A stretch of 64,000 bases of DNA from JBBQZU01 sp038207425 (GTDB lineage Bacteria > Bacteroidota > Bacteroidia > Flavobacteriales_D > Cryomorphaceae), in contig JBBQZU010000012.1 of NCBI GenBank assembly GCA_038207425.1, forward strand, positions 1-64,000, in the 5' to 3' direction. Numbering within the stretch: position 1 is the stretch's first letter; the number at the start of each line of letters is the position of its first letter. The notes under the pieces were generated by a model that was not told where the DNA came from, did no database searches, and saw only the letters and a list, made by a program, of their open reading frames with translations. Below, piece by piece: positions 53,016-62,554 of this stretch. Position numbers and translations under genes: made by a program.

Positions 53016-53830
53016 TAATATTGCTCTTTTTCGTTGGGGAAATCTGTAGAGCGTACATCGGCTACATACTTGCCAATTGCGCCTTTTATTTCGTCATATA
53101 AATTAAGGTAGCGCCGCAGAAACCGCGGGCTAAACTCATGAGTAAGGCCCAGCATATCGTGCACCACAAGTACCTGTCCGTCGGTTTTATTGCCGGCACC
53201 AATACCTATTGTTGGTATTTCCACTGCCTTTGAAACCATCCCGGCAAGCTTGGCAGGAATCTTCTCGAGTACAATACTGAAGCAACCCGTTTCATCGAGC
53301 AATTTGGCGTCACTGATAAGCCGGTCGGCTTCTACTTCTTCGCGGGCACGCACGGTGTAGGTGCCAAATTTGTAAATGCTTTGGGGGGTTAAGCCCAGGT
53401 GTCCCATCACAGGAATTCCTGCTGAGAGAATTCGCTCTACGCTTTCGCGGATTTCAGAACCTCCTTCAAGTTTTACCGCATGTGCCCCGCTTTCCTTCAT
53501 GATGCGGATGCTCGATGTGAGCGCTTCCTTGCTGTTGCCCTGGTAGGCTCCAAATGGAAGGTCAACTACCACCAATGCTCTTTTAACCCCGCGTACCACC
53601 GACGAAGCATGGTAGATCATCTGATCAAGCGTAATGGGGAGCGTAGTTTCATGGCCCGCCATTACATTCGATGCCGAGTCACCAACCAGTATTACATCTA
53701 CTCCGGCTTCGTCAACAATTCTCGCCATGGAGAAATCATAGGCCGTGAGCATGGCAATTTTCTCGCCGCGGTTCTTCATTTCCTGAAGGGTGTGTGTGGT
53801 AACGCGTTTTACCTGAGAATGCACTGACAT
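53015..53830 (-). CDS. panB: 3-methyl-2-oxobutanoate hydroxymethyltransferase
   Basis: A 271-residue TIM-barrel enzyme for the first pantothenate step. Motifs: MLTAYDFSMARIVDEAGVDVILVGDS, MAGHETTLPITLDQMIYH, PFGAYQGNSKEA, VKLEGG, and MGHLGLTPQS. Mg2+ ligands are the two Asp residues of the first and second motif. It precedes the RluA-type gene in a minus-strand unit. Confidence 0.96.
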   Translation of the reverse strand: MSVHSQVKRVTTHTLQEMKNRGEKIAMLTAYDFSMARIVDEAGVDVILVGDSASNVMAGHETTLPITLDQMIYHASSVVRGVKRALVVVDLPFGAYQGNSKEALTSSIRIMKESGAHAVKLEGGSEIRESVERILSAGIPVMGHLGLTPQSIYKFGTYTVRAREEVEADRLISDAKLLDETGCFSIVLEKIPAKLAGMVSKAVEIPTIGIGAGNKTDGQVLVVHDMLGLTHEFSPRFLRRYLNLYDEIKGAIGKYVADVRSTDFPNEKEQY

Positions 53831-53954
53831 AAGTTCTGAGTCTTGCTTTTAGATGTGAATGGTAGCTCCTGAAACGTTACATTGCTTGGAATGCTATAGA
53901 CAGGATCAAATATACCGTTAGTAAACAAGGTGTGCTGCATTATAGCTAATATAT

Positions 53955-53962
53955 TACATTTG
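53955..53962 (+). promoter_or_regulatory. -7 element upstream of the 53989 lipoprotein gene
   Basis: TACATTTG matches TAnnTTTG and lies 27 bases before the ATG. The -33 region reads TGTG at the expected distance, so this is a partial match. Confidence 0.4.
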
Positions 53963-53988
53963 CTGCTTCCTTAATAGGAAGTTCAAAG

Positions 53989-55122
53989 ATGATAAAAAGA
54001 ACAGGATTATTCATCATTGCAGGATTGCTTGCAACCTCGATGATTATAAACAGTTGCGATACAGAAGTAGATCTTCTTGCTCCGTATAAAACAGTTCCGG
54101 TAATTATAGGCGTATTGGATCATACAGTGGACACCCAATATTTCAGAATAAACCGCACCTTTCTGGGAGAAGGCGATGCCAACCTCTTTGCAAACATTAA
54201 GGATTCGGTTGAATTTCCTGATGGCACCGTAGATGCCTGGATTATAAAATACCAGGCTCCAAATACAAACAGCATGAATATAAATTCTTGGACCAAACTC
54301 GATTCTATAAAATTGCAACCAATAGACCTGCCCGGCAGAAAACCGGGTGTGTTTTACACTGAAGATGTACGGTTCTTTTACACTACACAGCCAATTTTCA
54401 CCACTGCACAAATAAACAATATTGCCAATATGCGCTACCAGCTCAGGGCAACGATTCTAGGAAAAACTTATATGGCGGTTACAAATTTTCCTACTGTAAA
54501 CCAAGGTAACATCTCCTTCCCAAGTGCCACGCCCGTTCCAATACGTCTTCCATTTTACAGCACTCAAAGTTCTACTTTCTTAAATGTAGTTTTTCAATAC
54601 ACTATTATTCCTAGCACAGCCAGGTATGAAGGTGTATTGCGCATAAATTTCAACCTGGATTTGACTGATGGCACCACCCTCGCCAATCAGTATATTGACT
54701 ATAATCTTGGTACAGAATTTAATCTTGAAAACATTACTTCTAACAGGAATTTTTCATTCAACAGTGAAACCTGGTATGAATTTGTAGGTCAAAGATTCAG
54801 GGCGATCCCCAACGTGAAAAAGATAAGGGTTCAGAACGTTCAATTCAGGCTTACAGGTGGAAATGCTGAACTGAATACCTATATAAATGTGGCGCAGCCT
54901 ATAAGTCAGTTTGTACCCGTGCTGAGTACCTATACCAACATTAGTGGCGACGTTATTGGTATTTTCGCATCAAAAGTGCAGGTAAACAGGGTGGCGTATC
55001 TCGATGAACCAAGTCTTTCACAACTTTCACTCGGTGCCTTCTCTTCAGGCCCTTGTTATTGTGTACTTTGGGTGGAGGGCACTTCGTTCAACTGCAGCCC
55101 GAGCCCTGACACCTGCCCCTGA
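53989..55122 (+). CDS. Lipoprotein of unknown function
   Basis: A 377-residue lipoprotein (lipobox INSCD). The body is beta-rich: VPVIIGVLDHTVDTQYFRINR near the start resembles the opening of DUF4249 proteins, but I cannot assign the family. The middle has a 'YTEDVRFFYTTQPIFTTAQINN' type loop, and the end is cysteine-rich (GPCYCVLWVEGTSFNCSPSPDTC). It is monocistronic, upstream of dnaK and 125 bases away from it. Probably anchored in the outer membrane. Confidence 0.6.
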   Translation: MIKRTGLFIIAGLLATSMIINSCDTEVDLLAPYKTVPVIIGVLDHTVDTQYFRINRTFLGEGDANLFANIKDSVEFPDGTVDAWIIKYQAPNTNSMNINSWTKLDSIKLQPIDLPGRKPGVFYTEDVRFFYTTQPIFTTAQINNIANMRYQLRATILGKTYMAVTNFPTVNQGNISFPSATPVPIRLPFYSTQSSTFLNVVFQYTIIPSTARYEGVLRINFNLDLTDGTTLANQYIDYNLGTEFNLENITSNRNFSFNSETWYEFVGQRFRAIPNVKKIRVQNVQFRLTGGNAELNTYINVAQPISQFVPVLSTYTNISGDVIGIFASKVQVNRVAYLDEPSLSQLSLGAFSSGPCYCVLWVEGTSFNCSPSPDTCP

Positions 55123-55246
55123 TTCTGTCGTTTTGTCATTCATGTTGGCACAAATAGTGTCAAAAGCTGCGCGCTTCTGATGTAAAGCCCGGTTGGTATA
55201 ATCATTGATTCCGACCCATCGAATAAAACAATCAAAAGCAATAGCA

Positions 55247-57142
55247 ATGAGCAAAATAATTGGAATAGACCTCGGTACAACAAACTCGTGCGTTTCAGTA
55301 ATGGAAGGCAATGAGCCGGTGGTAATTGCCAACAGTGAAGGTAAGCGTACTACCCCATCAATCGTAGCTTTCGTAGATGGTGGTGAGCGCAAAGTGGGCG
55401 ACCCTGCCAAACGACAGGCGATTACCAATCCCGAAAAGACCGTATACTCTATAAAAAGATTCATGGGCAACTCGTTTGACGAGGTGCAGGCCGAAGTAAA
55501 ACGCGTACCATACAAAGTGGTAAAAGGCGACAACAATACCCCAAGGGTAAAAATTGACGACCGCATGTACACTCCACAGGAAATTTCGGCTATTATACTT
55601 CAGAAAATGAAGAAAACCGCTGAAGACTTCCTCGGTCAGAGTGTAAGCGAAGCGGTGATTACCGTACCAGCATACTTTAACGATGCGCAGAGACAAGCCA
55701 CCAAAGAAGCCGGTGAAATAGCAGGATTGAAAGTGCGTCGTATTATCAATGAGCCTACCGCAGCCGCTTTGGCATACGGACTCGACAAAAAAGCCACTGA
55801 CCTGAAAGTAGTAGTATTCGACTGTGGTGGAGGAACCCATGACGTATCAATACTCGAACTGGGTGATGGCGTATTTGAAGTGCTCAGCACCGATGGCGAT
55901 ACCCACCTAGGTGGTGACGACTTCGATCAGGTAATCATCGAATGGTTGGTAACCGAATTCAAAAATGACAACGGTATAGACCTTACCCGCGACCCAATGG
56001 CCTTGCAGCGATTGAAAGAAGCCGCCGAAAAAGCTAAAATTGAATTGTCAAGCAGCCCTTCTACAGAAATAAATCTGCCATACATCATGCCGGTGGACGG
56101 AATACCAAAACACTTGGTAAAAACCTTCACCAGGGCAAAGTTTGAGCAACTGGCCGACTCACTTATCAAGCGCACCATCGCCCCTTGCGAGAAAGCATTG
56201 AAAAATGCAGGACTAAGCAAAAGCGATATCAACGAGGTAATCCTTGTTGGTGGTAGCACGCGAATACCTGCCATACAGGATGCAGTGAAAAGCTTCTTTG
56301 GCAAAGAGCCTTCTAAAGGTGTAAACCCCGATGAAGTTGTAGCCGTTGGCGCTGCCATTCAGGGAGGGGTACTCACAGGAGAAGTGAAAGATGTGCTTTT
56401 GCTCGATGTTACTCCGCTTTCACTTGGTATTGAAACTATGGGAGGTGTATTCACGAAACTGATAGATGCAAACACTACAATTCCTACTAAAAAGTCGGAA
56501 GTGTTCTCAACAGCATCTGACAGTCAGCCCGCAGTAGACATACACGTGCTCCAGGGAGAAAGGTCCATGGCCAATGGCAACCGCAGCATAGGCCGATTCC
56601 AGCTTACTGACATACCACCGGCTCCACGAGGAGTGCCTCAAATAGAAGTAACCTTCGATATTGACGCTAACGGCATCATGAATGTATCAGCACGCGACAA
56701 AGCCACCAGCAAGGAGCAGAGCATTCGCATAGAAGCATCAAGCGGACTTACTGACCAGGAAATAGAACGCATGAAACGCGAAGCTGAAGCAAATGCCGAA
56801 GCCGACAAGCAAGCCAAGGAGCGCGTTGAAACTATCAACAAAGCCGACTCGATGATATTCCAAACCGAGAAATCGCTGAAGGAATATGGTGACAAGATTC
56901 CTGCCGACAAAAGACAGCCCATTGATGAAGCACTTACGGAGCTTAAAAAAGCCCACGAAGTGCAAGATGTGAAAGCAATTGAGAGCAGTATGGAAAAACT
57001 GAATACTGTATTTCAGTCAGCAACACAGGAAATGTACAACGCCCAGCAGCAACCATCATCAGGCGAAAGCCAGGGAGGTTCAAAAGCCACCGCCGACGAA
57101 GAAGTAACCGACGTGGACTTTGAAGAAGTAAAAGAGAAATAA
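55247..57142 (+). CDS. dnaK: Hsp70 chaperone DnaK
   Basis: A 631-residue Hsp70 starting MSKIIGIDLGTTNSCVSVM (start 55247 rather than the 55205 extension). Nucleotide-binding domain motifs: VITVPAYFNDAQRQATKEAG, VVVFDCGGGTHDVSILELG, ILVGGSTRIPA; the substrate-binding domain has LLDVTPLSLGIETMGG; the tail ends EVTDVDFEEVKEK as in other Bacteroidota. Note FDCGGGTHDV (Cys, His) where FDLGGGTFDV is common. Partner of CbpA and Hsp20 encoded nearby. Confidence 0.98.
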   Translation: MSKIIGIDLGTTNSCVSVMEGNEPVVIANSEGKRTTPSIVAFVDGGERKVGDPAKRQAITNPEKTVYSIKRFMGNSFDEVQAEVKRVPYKVVKGDNNTPRVKIDDRMYTPQEISAIILQKMKKTAEDFLGQSVSEAVITVPAYFNDAQRQATKEAGEIAGLKVRRIINEPTAAALAYGLDKKATDLKVVVFDCGGGTHDVSILELGDGVFEVLSTDGDTHLGGDDFDQVIIEWLVTEFKNDNGIDLTRDPMALQRLKEAAEKAKIELSSSPSTEINLPYIMPVDGIPKHLVKTFTRAKFEQLADSLIKRTIAPCEKALKNAGLSKSDINEVILVGGSTRIPAIQDAVKSFFGKEPSKGVNPDEVVAVGAAIQGGVLTGEVKDVLLLDVTPLSLGIETMGGVFTKLIDANTTIPTKKSEVFSTASDSQPAVDIHVLQGERSMANGNRSIGRFQLTDIPPAPRGVPQIEVTFDIDANGIMNVSARDKATSKEQSIRIEASSGLTDQEIERMKREAEANAEADKQAKERVETINKADSMIFQTEKSLKEYGDKIPADKRQPIDEALTELKKAHEVQDVKAIESSMEKLNTVFQSATQEMYNAQQQPSSGESQGGSKATADEEVTDVDFEEVKEK

Positions 57143-57163
57143 CACATCCCCAATTTAAGCTAG

Positions 57164-57200
57164 AAACCCACTGAACTTCGGTTTGGTGGGTTTTCTTTTT
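57164..57200 (+). terminator. Rho-independent terminator after dnaK
   Basis: AAACCCAC ... GTGGGTTT stem with an inner AAC-TTCG-GTT hairpin, followed by TCTTTTT on the plus strand, 22 bases after the dnaK stop. Confidence 0.85.
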
Positions 57201-57249
57201 CTCAAAACAATACTTTTCCAAGTGTGTTTTTTAAACGAAGTTTGCAACA

Positions 57250-59616
57250 ATGCGAAAAAACTGGGCTCTTGCTTTTTTACTTATCAATGTGCTCATCACG
57301 GCATGGCTCGCTTCTACATTGCCACGCACTACCTTCGACTATAATTTTGATAAATTCTTCAAAAAGAACGATCCGAAAACTGCCTACTTCGAAAAGCACC
57401 GCAATACTTTTGGCACTGACAATGACTTTATACTGATAGGCATCGTTTCCCGAAAGGGTGTTTTTAATGAAGCCTTTCTCGAAAAGGTGGATAGCCTTAC
57501 CATCAAGCTAGCCGAAGTAAGCTTTGTAGAGCAAGTAATTTCGCCCACCAATAGTTACATCCCTATTAGAGAGCCGCTCACAGGGGGCATATTCAAAAGG
57601 CCATTGCTCACCGGCAATATGGAATTCGATTCGCTGCACACGATGACTGATCCATCACTGGCCGCGCAACTTTTTTCGCGAGATACCACAGCCTTGAGCC
57701 TTGTAATCGTTCATCGCGAAAACCTGAGTAAAAATCAGTGCGATACCCTCTCCGCAGAATTGAAATATTTGCTCAACTCATTTGATTTTGATCGGGTGCA
57801 TCTCGGCGGCAGAGCCATTGGACAAGTGGTTTTTATTGATAAAATAACACGTGAATTTTCCTTCTTCATTGTTATTTCTATCAGTTTTGTAACGGTACTG
57901 CTCTATGCCATTTTCAGAAGTTTCAGAGGGGTAATCATCCCGCTTTTCACGGTGTTGCTGGCAGTGGTTTGGAGTATTGGCATACTGAACCTTTCGGGAA
58001 AAGGCGTGAGCATATTGCTCAATATGCTGCCTCCCGTGATTTTCGTTGTAGGAATGAGCGATGCTGTACATCTCTACTCGCGCTATCTTGAAGAGCTTGG
58101 CAGAGGAATGAGCAAAGCAGTTGCCATAAAGCTCACCATATATGATTCCGGCTTGGCAACCCTGCTCACCAGCATAACAACTGCCATTGGATTTGCTTCT
58201 CTCTATTTTACAGGCATACCTATTTTAATGGAGTTCGGGCTTATCACCGCCGCCGGAGTCCTAGTGGCATTTGCCATAGCCATTACAGTGCTACCTGCAT
58301 GGCTCGTGCTATCCAAAGAACCTATTAAAACCCTTGCTCACTTCAACAAAAAATCATGGGGTGGAGGTTTGCGCGGCCTTTTCATTCCAATAATCAGGTA
58401 TAGGAAGTACCTCTTTGCAGGTTGCATCATACTCACTGTGCTATTTGCGGCAACATCAAGCCGCATAGAACTCAATAACTACCTGCTAGAAGACTTGAGA
58501 CCCGGTGAACCGCTCAGGCAGGATTTTGAATTTTTTGACCGTTATTTCGCCGGAGTCCGACCCTTTGAATTGGGCATAAAACTCAAAGATACCTCTGGTA
58601 ATTTGCTAAAACAGGAGCACTTGACTGCACTAAGTCGCATCGAATCTTACCTGTCGGAAAATTATGGTGCCGGGGCATTGCAATCGCCTGTTGCTGCCGC
58701 CCGCGAAATAAACAGGGCGCGAAATGCAGGTCGCGCCGAATTCTATAACCTTCCTTCTGATGAAGACGAGATCAATAAGTTACTAACCGATCTAAAGAGG
58801 GCACATAAAGCAGGTATGCTGAAAACCCATCTTGACAGTACCGCGCACTACGCCCGTATTTCGGGGCGCGTGGGCGATTGGGGGGCAATAACCTTTGCCG
58901 CTAAAGGCGACTCATTGTCTGCTTTTCTGACCCGTGAAGGATATGACACCATCTATGAAACGGACATTACAGGCACCGGCACCCTGATAGACCGCACCAA
59001 TCAAAATCTGGTTTACAGCCTGGCCAAAGGACTCGGATTTGCATTTCTGATTATTTCGCTGATGATGGGCTTCATGTTCAAATCAATACGAATGGTAGCG
59101 ATAGCCCTTGCGCCAAATATTTTGCCCTTGCTTGCCGTAGCATCGGTTATGGTGGTCTTTGGAATTGAGTTGAAAATGAGCACCAGCATTATCTTCACCA
59201 TCGCCTTTGGAATAGCCGTAGATGATACCATACATATGCTTAGCCGCTATAAGCTAGAGCTTATGAAAGGCCGCACCCGCATTGTCGCTTTGCGCAATGC
59301 CTACATTCACACCGGCAAAGCGCTTATCATTACAAGCATTATCCTTTTTGGAGGATTTATTGCCATGACTTTCAGCACTTTCCAAAGCACTTTTTATATT
59401 GGCTTGTTTGTAACCCTCACACTTGTTTTTGCGCTGATATTCGACCTTACTTTGCTTCCGGCACTTGTGGCATCATTTGCCGAAAGGCCCGCACTAAATA
59501 GGGGCCACGCGCCTGCCAATAATACGGACAACAGCAACCAGACCAGCGATACCAATGATATAGGCAAGGTACCAAGGCACACCAAGCCCGGCAGTAATCA
59601 TGGTGAGCAGCAGTGA
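57250..59616 (+). CDS. MMPL/RND-family exporter
   Basis: A 788-residue membrane protein with about 12 helices in two halves: one helix (residues 6-22), a periplasmic loop, five helices (about 205-360), a second helix near 387, a second loop, and five more (about 590-755). Motifs include VGMSDAVHLYSRYLEEL and IAFGIAVDDTIHMLSRY, the MMPL equivalents of the RND proton relay (Asp in each). Substrates of this group are lipids or hopanoids. The last 40 or so residues (HAPANNTDNSNQTSDT...) are polar and non-conserved and come from bases that overlap the NhaC gene on the other strand. Confidence 0.88.
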   Translation: MRKNWALAFLLINVLITAWLASTLPRTTFDYNFDKFFKKNDPKTAYFEKHRNTFGTDNDFILIGIVSRKGVFNEAFLEKVDSLTIKLAEVSFVEQVISPTNSYIPIREPLTGGIFKRPLLTGNMEFDSLHTMTDPSLAAQLFSRDTTALSLVIVHRENLSKNQCDTLSAELKYLLNSFDFDRVHLGGRAIGQVVFIDKITREFSFFIVISISFVTVLLYAIFRSFRGVIIPLFTVLLAVVWSIGILNLSGKGVSILLNMLPPVIFVVGMSDAVHLYSRYLEELGRGMSKAVAIKLTIYDSGLATLLTSITTAIGFASLYFTGIPILMEFGLITAAGVLVAFAIAITVLPAWLVLSKEPIKTLAHFNKKSWGGGLRGLFIPIIRYRKYLFAGCIILTVLFAATSSRIELNNYLLEDLRPGEPLRQDFEFFDRYFAGVRPFELGIKLKDTSGNLLKQEHLTALSRIESYLSENYGAGALQSPVAAAREINRARNAGRAEFYNLPSDEDEINKLLTDLKRAHKAGMLKTHLDSTAHYARISGRVGDWGAITFAAKGDSLSAFLTREGYDTIYETDITGTGTLIDRTNQNLVYSLAKGLGFAFLIISLMMGFMFKSIRMVAIALAPNILPLLAVASVMVVFGIELKMSTSIIFTIAFGIAVDDTIHMLSRYKLELMKGRTRIVALRNAYIHTGKALIITSIILFGGFIAMTFSTFQSTFYIGLFVTLTLVFALIFDLTLLPALVASFAERPALNRGHAPANNTDNSNQTSDTNDIGKVPRHTKPGSNHGEQQ

Positions 59617-61449
59617 TATTGCTCCTACTGTAAGCGCATAGGGCATCTGCGTGCGCACGTGCTCGATATGATCGCAATGGCATGCAAGCGAACTGAGTAT
59701 GGTGGTATCGCTGATCGGCGAGCAGTGATCACCCAGAACCGCTCCGGCAAGCACGGTACTGGTTGTATTGCTGAAAAGAGCCATCGCCATAGCCGCAGTA
59801 TACCCTTCCTGTATTGACAATTCCCACACCAGTGGCAGCATAAGTGGGTACACAATAGCCATGGTACCCCATGCAGAACCAGTGCTGAAAGAGACCACCC
59901 CTGCTATCAAAAAGGTAATGGCAGGAATGGCCCATGGCGCTACATTTCCACCGAAAGAATTGGCAAGAAAATCAGCCGTGTGAAGTTGCTCAGTAACTGC
60001 TGCAAGCGACCATGCGAGGATAAGGATTACAATGGCATTTACCATCGTTTTAAATCCGTCGATACTCGCATCAACAGCTTTTCCAAAAGGCATAATACGC
60101 TGAGATACCGTAAGTAGTATAGCAACTATTAAGGCTGACATTGATGCCCATAATAAAGCCTTATAGGAATCGCTATTGCCTATGGTGGTTGATATTTTCA
60201 TGCTGAATGATGTGCCACCATCGCTCCAAATTGCACTGTCATAACCTGTTGCGAACAGTCCTAAAACTGTGCCGGTTACCACCACGAATATTGGAATAAC
60301 TGCATTGCGCATTCTCAGGGGAGCACCGGCGGCAGGCTCAAACTCAATAAGCGCTCCCTGCCCGTGGGCTTTTGCACCGACACTGGTACCGGTATTCCGG
60401 GCGCTGAGTTCCGCTTTGAACATAGGCCCATAATCACGGCCGGTGATGATGATAATCAGAATAAAGATCATTGTCAATACAGGGTAGTAGGCATACTTCA
60501 ACGAAGAGATGAATACTGCGTAAGCACTTTCATTCACATCGTGATTTCCGGCATTGATGGTGTTCAGGGCCCCTTCTATGTATCCAATTTCGGCACCTAT
60601 CCAGGTAGTGATCAGTGCTATTGCGGCTACCGGAGCCGCAGTGGAGTCGACAATATAACTCAGCTTCTCACGGCTTATACGAAGCCTGTCGGTAAGTGGG
60701 CGCATGGTATTGCCAACAACAAGGGTATTGGCATAGTCGTCAAAGAAAATCGCTATCCCAAGAAGCCAGGATACAAACTGTCCGCTGCGCGCATTGGTAG
60801 CTCTTTTTGCCAAACTTTCCACGACAGCGTTCATGCCCCCGTTTCGGGAAATGACCGCCACCAGCCCTCCGATCAAAGTTGAAAAAACAATAACCGAAAT
60901 GTGGCCTGTATCGCTCATGGCAGTTACCACGTACGTATCAACCACTCTCAGGAAGCCAGCAAAAATTCCGTTAATCCCAATGCTGTAATACCCTGCGATG
61001 CTAGCCCCAGCGAGTATACCCACAAGCAAGCTGCTTACCACTTCCTTAAAAATCAACGCCAATAAAATAACCAGCAAAGGGGGTACAATGCTAAGCCACA
61101 AAGGCATTGGTCTTACTTTTTTCACGAAAGTGTACCCACCCGCTTTTACTGCTAAGGGCTCATCCCTGTCAAATTTTACCGCAAATGAAACGCTATTGCC
61201 TGCCGAGAAATCGGCTATAAGTCGCTGACCGTTTACCACAACTGAAACAGCAGCCCCGGTTACAGCAAGCTTTTCAGGACTCAGACATTCGAGTTCTATA
61301 CTATGTTCAACATTGTGAATAAAGAAAGCTGGCGAATGAACTTTAAAGTCATCGGGGCCAAACAATTCAGGTTGTGCTAATGCCCCCAACGAAAGCGTGA
61401 GGGTGGTTGCGCACAGCACTACATAGCGAAGCAGGTTCATAAAGGCCAA
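59494..61449 (-). CDS. nhaC: NhaC-family Na+/H+ antiporter with extracytoplasmic N-terminal domain
   Basis: A 651-residue protein. Residues 1-26 form a signal peptide (ending GALAQ), followed by about 90 residues of beta-rich sequence (VEHSIELECLSPEKLAVTGA ... AVSVVVNGQ), not usual in NhaC. The antiporter begins at about 115: LWLSIVPPLLVILLAL, LLVGILAGASIAGYY, FDDYANTLVVGNTMRPL, TAAPVAAIALITTWIGAEIG, STGSAWGTMAIVYPL, LGDHCSPISDTTILSS. It exchanges Na+ for H+ and may be sensed or held by its N-terminal domain. The 3' end overlaps the MMPL gene by 123 bases. Confidence 0.9.
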   Translation of the reverse strand: MAFMNLLRYVVLCATTLTLSLGALAQPELFGPDDFKVHSPAFFIHNVEHSIELECLSPEKLAVTGAAVSVVVNGQRLIADFSAGNSVSFAVKFDRDEPLAVKAGGYTFVKKVRPMPLWLSIVPPLLVILLALIFKEVVSSLLVGILAGASIAGYYSIGINGIFAGFLRVVDTYVVTAMSDTGHISVIVFSTLIGGLVAVISRNGGMNAVVESLAKRATNARSGQFVSWLLGIAIFFDDYANTLVVGNTMRPLTDRLRISREKLSYIVDSTAAPVAAIALITTWIGAEIGYIEGALNTINAGNHDVNESAYAVFISSLKYAYYPVLTMIFILIIIITGRDYGPMFKAELSARNTGTSVGAKAHGQGALIEFEPAAGAPLRMRNAVIPIFVVVTGTVLGLFATGYDSAIWSDGGTSFSMKISTTIGNSDSYKALLWASMSALIVAILLTVSQRIMPFGKAVDASIDGFKTMVNAIVILILAWSLAAVTEQLHTADFLANSFGGNVAPWAIPAITFLIAGVVSFSTGSAWGTMAIVYPLMLPLVWELSIQEGYTAAMAMALFSNTTSTVLAGAVLGDHCSPISDTTILSSLACHCDHIEHVRTQMPYALTVGAISLLLTMITAGLGVPWYLAYIIGIAGLVAVVRIIGRRVAPI

Positions 61450-61544
61450 ATATAAACGCTTAATTTGGTAATTAATATAGTGGCGCCGGAATATGAATAA
61501 ATCAATAACAAGCTGCTTATAAAGCTATTTGAAAATTACCCGGT

Positions 61545-61577
61545 TTGTTTTTCTGAATACCATTAATGCTACATTTA
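61545..61577 (+). promoter_or_regulatory. Candidate promoter of the universal stress protein gene
   Basis: TTG at 61545-61547, 22 bases, then TACATTTA at 61570-61577 (one mismatch to TAnnTTTG), 20 bases before the ATG. Confidence 0.35.
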
Positions 61578-61596
61578 CCAACCGCAATTTGATCCT

Positions 61597-62397
61597 ATGA
61601 AAAACCTATTAGCTTTTGTAGATTTTACGGATATGTCACCTAAAGTTGTTGATCAGGCAATAGCCCTGGCAAAGATGGGTGATGCTGCCATTACCATATG
61701 CCATATTGCTGAACATGCCTCTGATGCTGGTGAAATTATCATAGGCAAGCTTGATGCTCTTGCTGCAAGAGCGCAGGCCAGTGGAGTGAAAGCTGCGGTG
61801 CATATTGGCAAAGGGCAGTTTCACCATGAAGCGGTGGAGATTGCCAAAAGACTCAGGCCTGACATGGCAGTGGTAGGCACCCACGGGGTAGCGGGCATCA
61901 GGTTGAGTTTTCTCGGATCATCTATACATAAATTAGTAAAGGAGTTGCCAATACCTACCCTTGTGGTCAATGAGCTGAGCAAAATTGTAGAAGGCGGCTT
62001 TAATAAGGTAATGATGCCTGTTGCGCCTCACAAAGAATATATGAATAAGGTGAAGCAAACCTGTGCAATTATGTCACCTGATGGTATTGTGGTAATCTAT
62101 GCCATTATCAAGCCGGGGCTGCCGCTTTCAAATGATGTGATAAAGAATATAGAAGCAGCAAAGCAATACCTTGATGAACACAAGGTAAAATGGGAGTATA
62201 CGGAAGTGGATGCCGACAGGTATTCAATTGGCTACGCTAAGCAGACCCTTGCTGAGACGCAAACCGGCAATATGGATTTGATTTCTATCATGTCCAGAGT
62301 TTCTCAGGAAAACAGTCTTTTCGGTAAGATGGACAAAGAAAGTATGCTGCTCAATGAACTGGGTATTCCGGTGCTTTGTGCGAGTGGTGAGGGGTGA
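61597..62397 (+). CDS. Tandem universal stress protein
   Basis: A 266-residue protein of two UspA-like halves. The first (1-135) has LLAFVDFTDMSPKVVDQAIALA and the nucleotide loop VVGTHGVAGIRLSFLGSSIHKLV (GxxG-N9-GSS); the second (140-266) lacks a clean ATP loop (ISIMSRVSQENSLFG). Likely a stress-related ATP-binding protein in the cytoplasm. Monocistronic. Confidence 0.85.
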   Translation: MKNLLAFVDFTDMSPKVVDQAIALAKMGDAAITICHIAEHASDAGEIIIGKLDALAARAQASGVKAAVHIGKGQFHHEAVEIAKRLRPDMAVVGTHGVAGIRLSFLGSSIHKLVKELPIPTLVVNELSKIVEGGFNKVMMPVAPHKEYMNKVKQTCAIMSPDGIVVIYAIIKPGLPLSNDVIKNIEAAKQYLDEHKVKWEYTEVDADRYSIGYAKQTLAETQTGNMDLISIMSRVSQENSLFGKMDKESMLLNELGIPVLCASGEG

Positions 62398-62554
62398 GTG
62401 GGTCTTGGGTCTTGGGTTGGGCTGAATTCGGAATGCTCTGAAAAGTGATGTTTTATTTTGATGAATAGTCGGTTCACTAGCAAACTTTCTGCTAAAAACC
62501 AGTTACCCTATCACCATCTCAAAAACTAAAAACCCGAATTACTACCTTGGCGCT
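62398..62554. other. 157-base intergenic region
   Basis: Holds a short G-rich repeat (GGGTCTTGGGTCTTGGGTTGGG, 62399-62420) just after the Usp stop. No clear terminator hairpin. TACCTTGG at 62543-62550 is a one-mismatch -7 element for the next gene. Confidence 0.3.
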
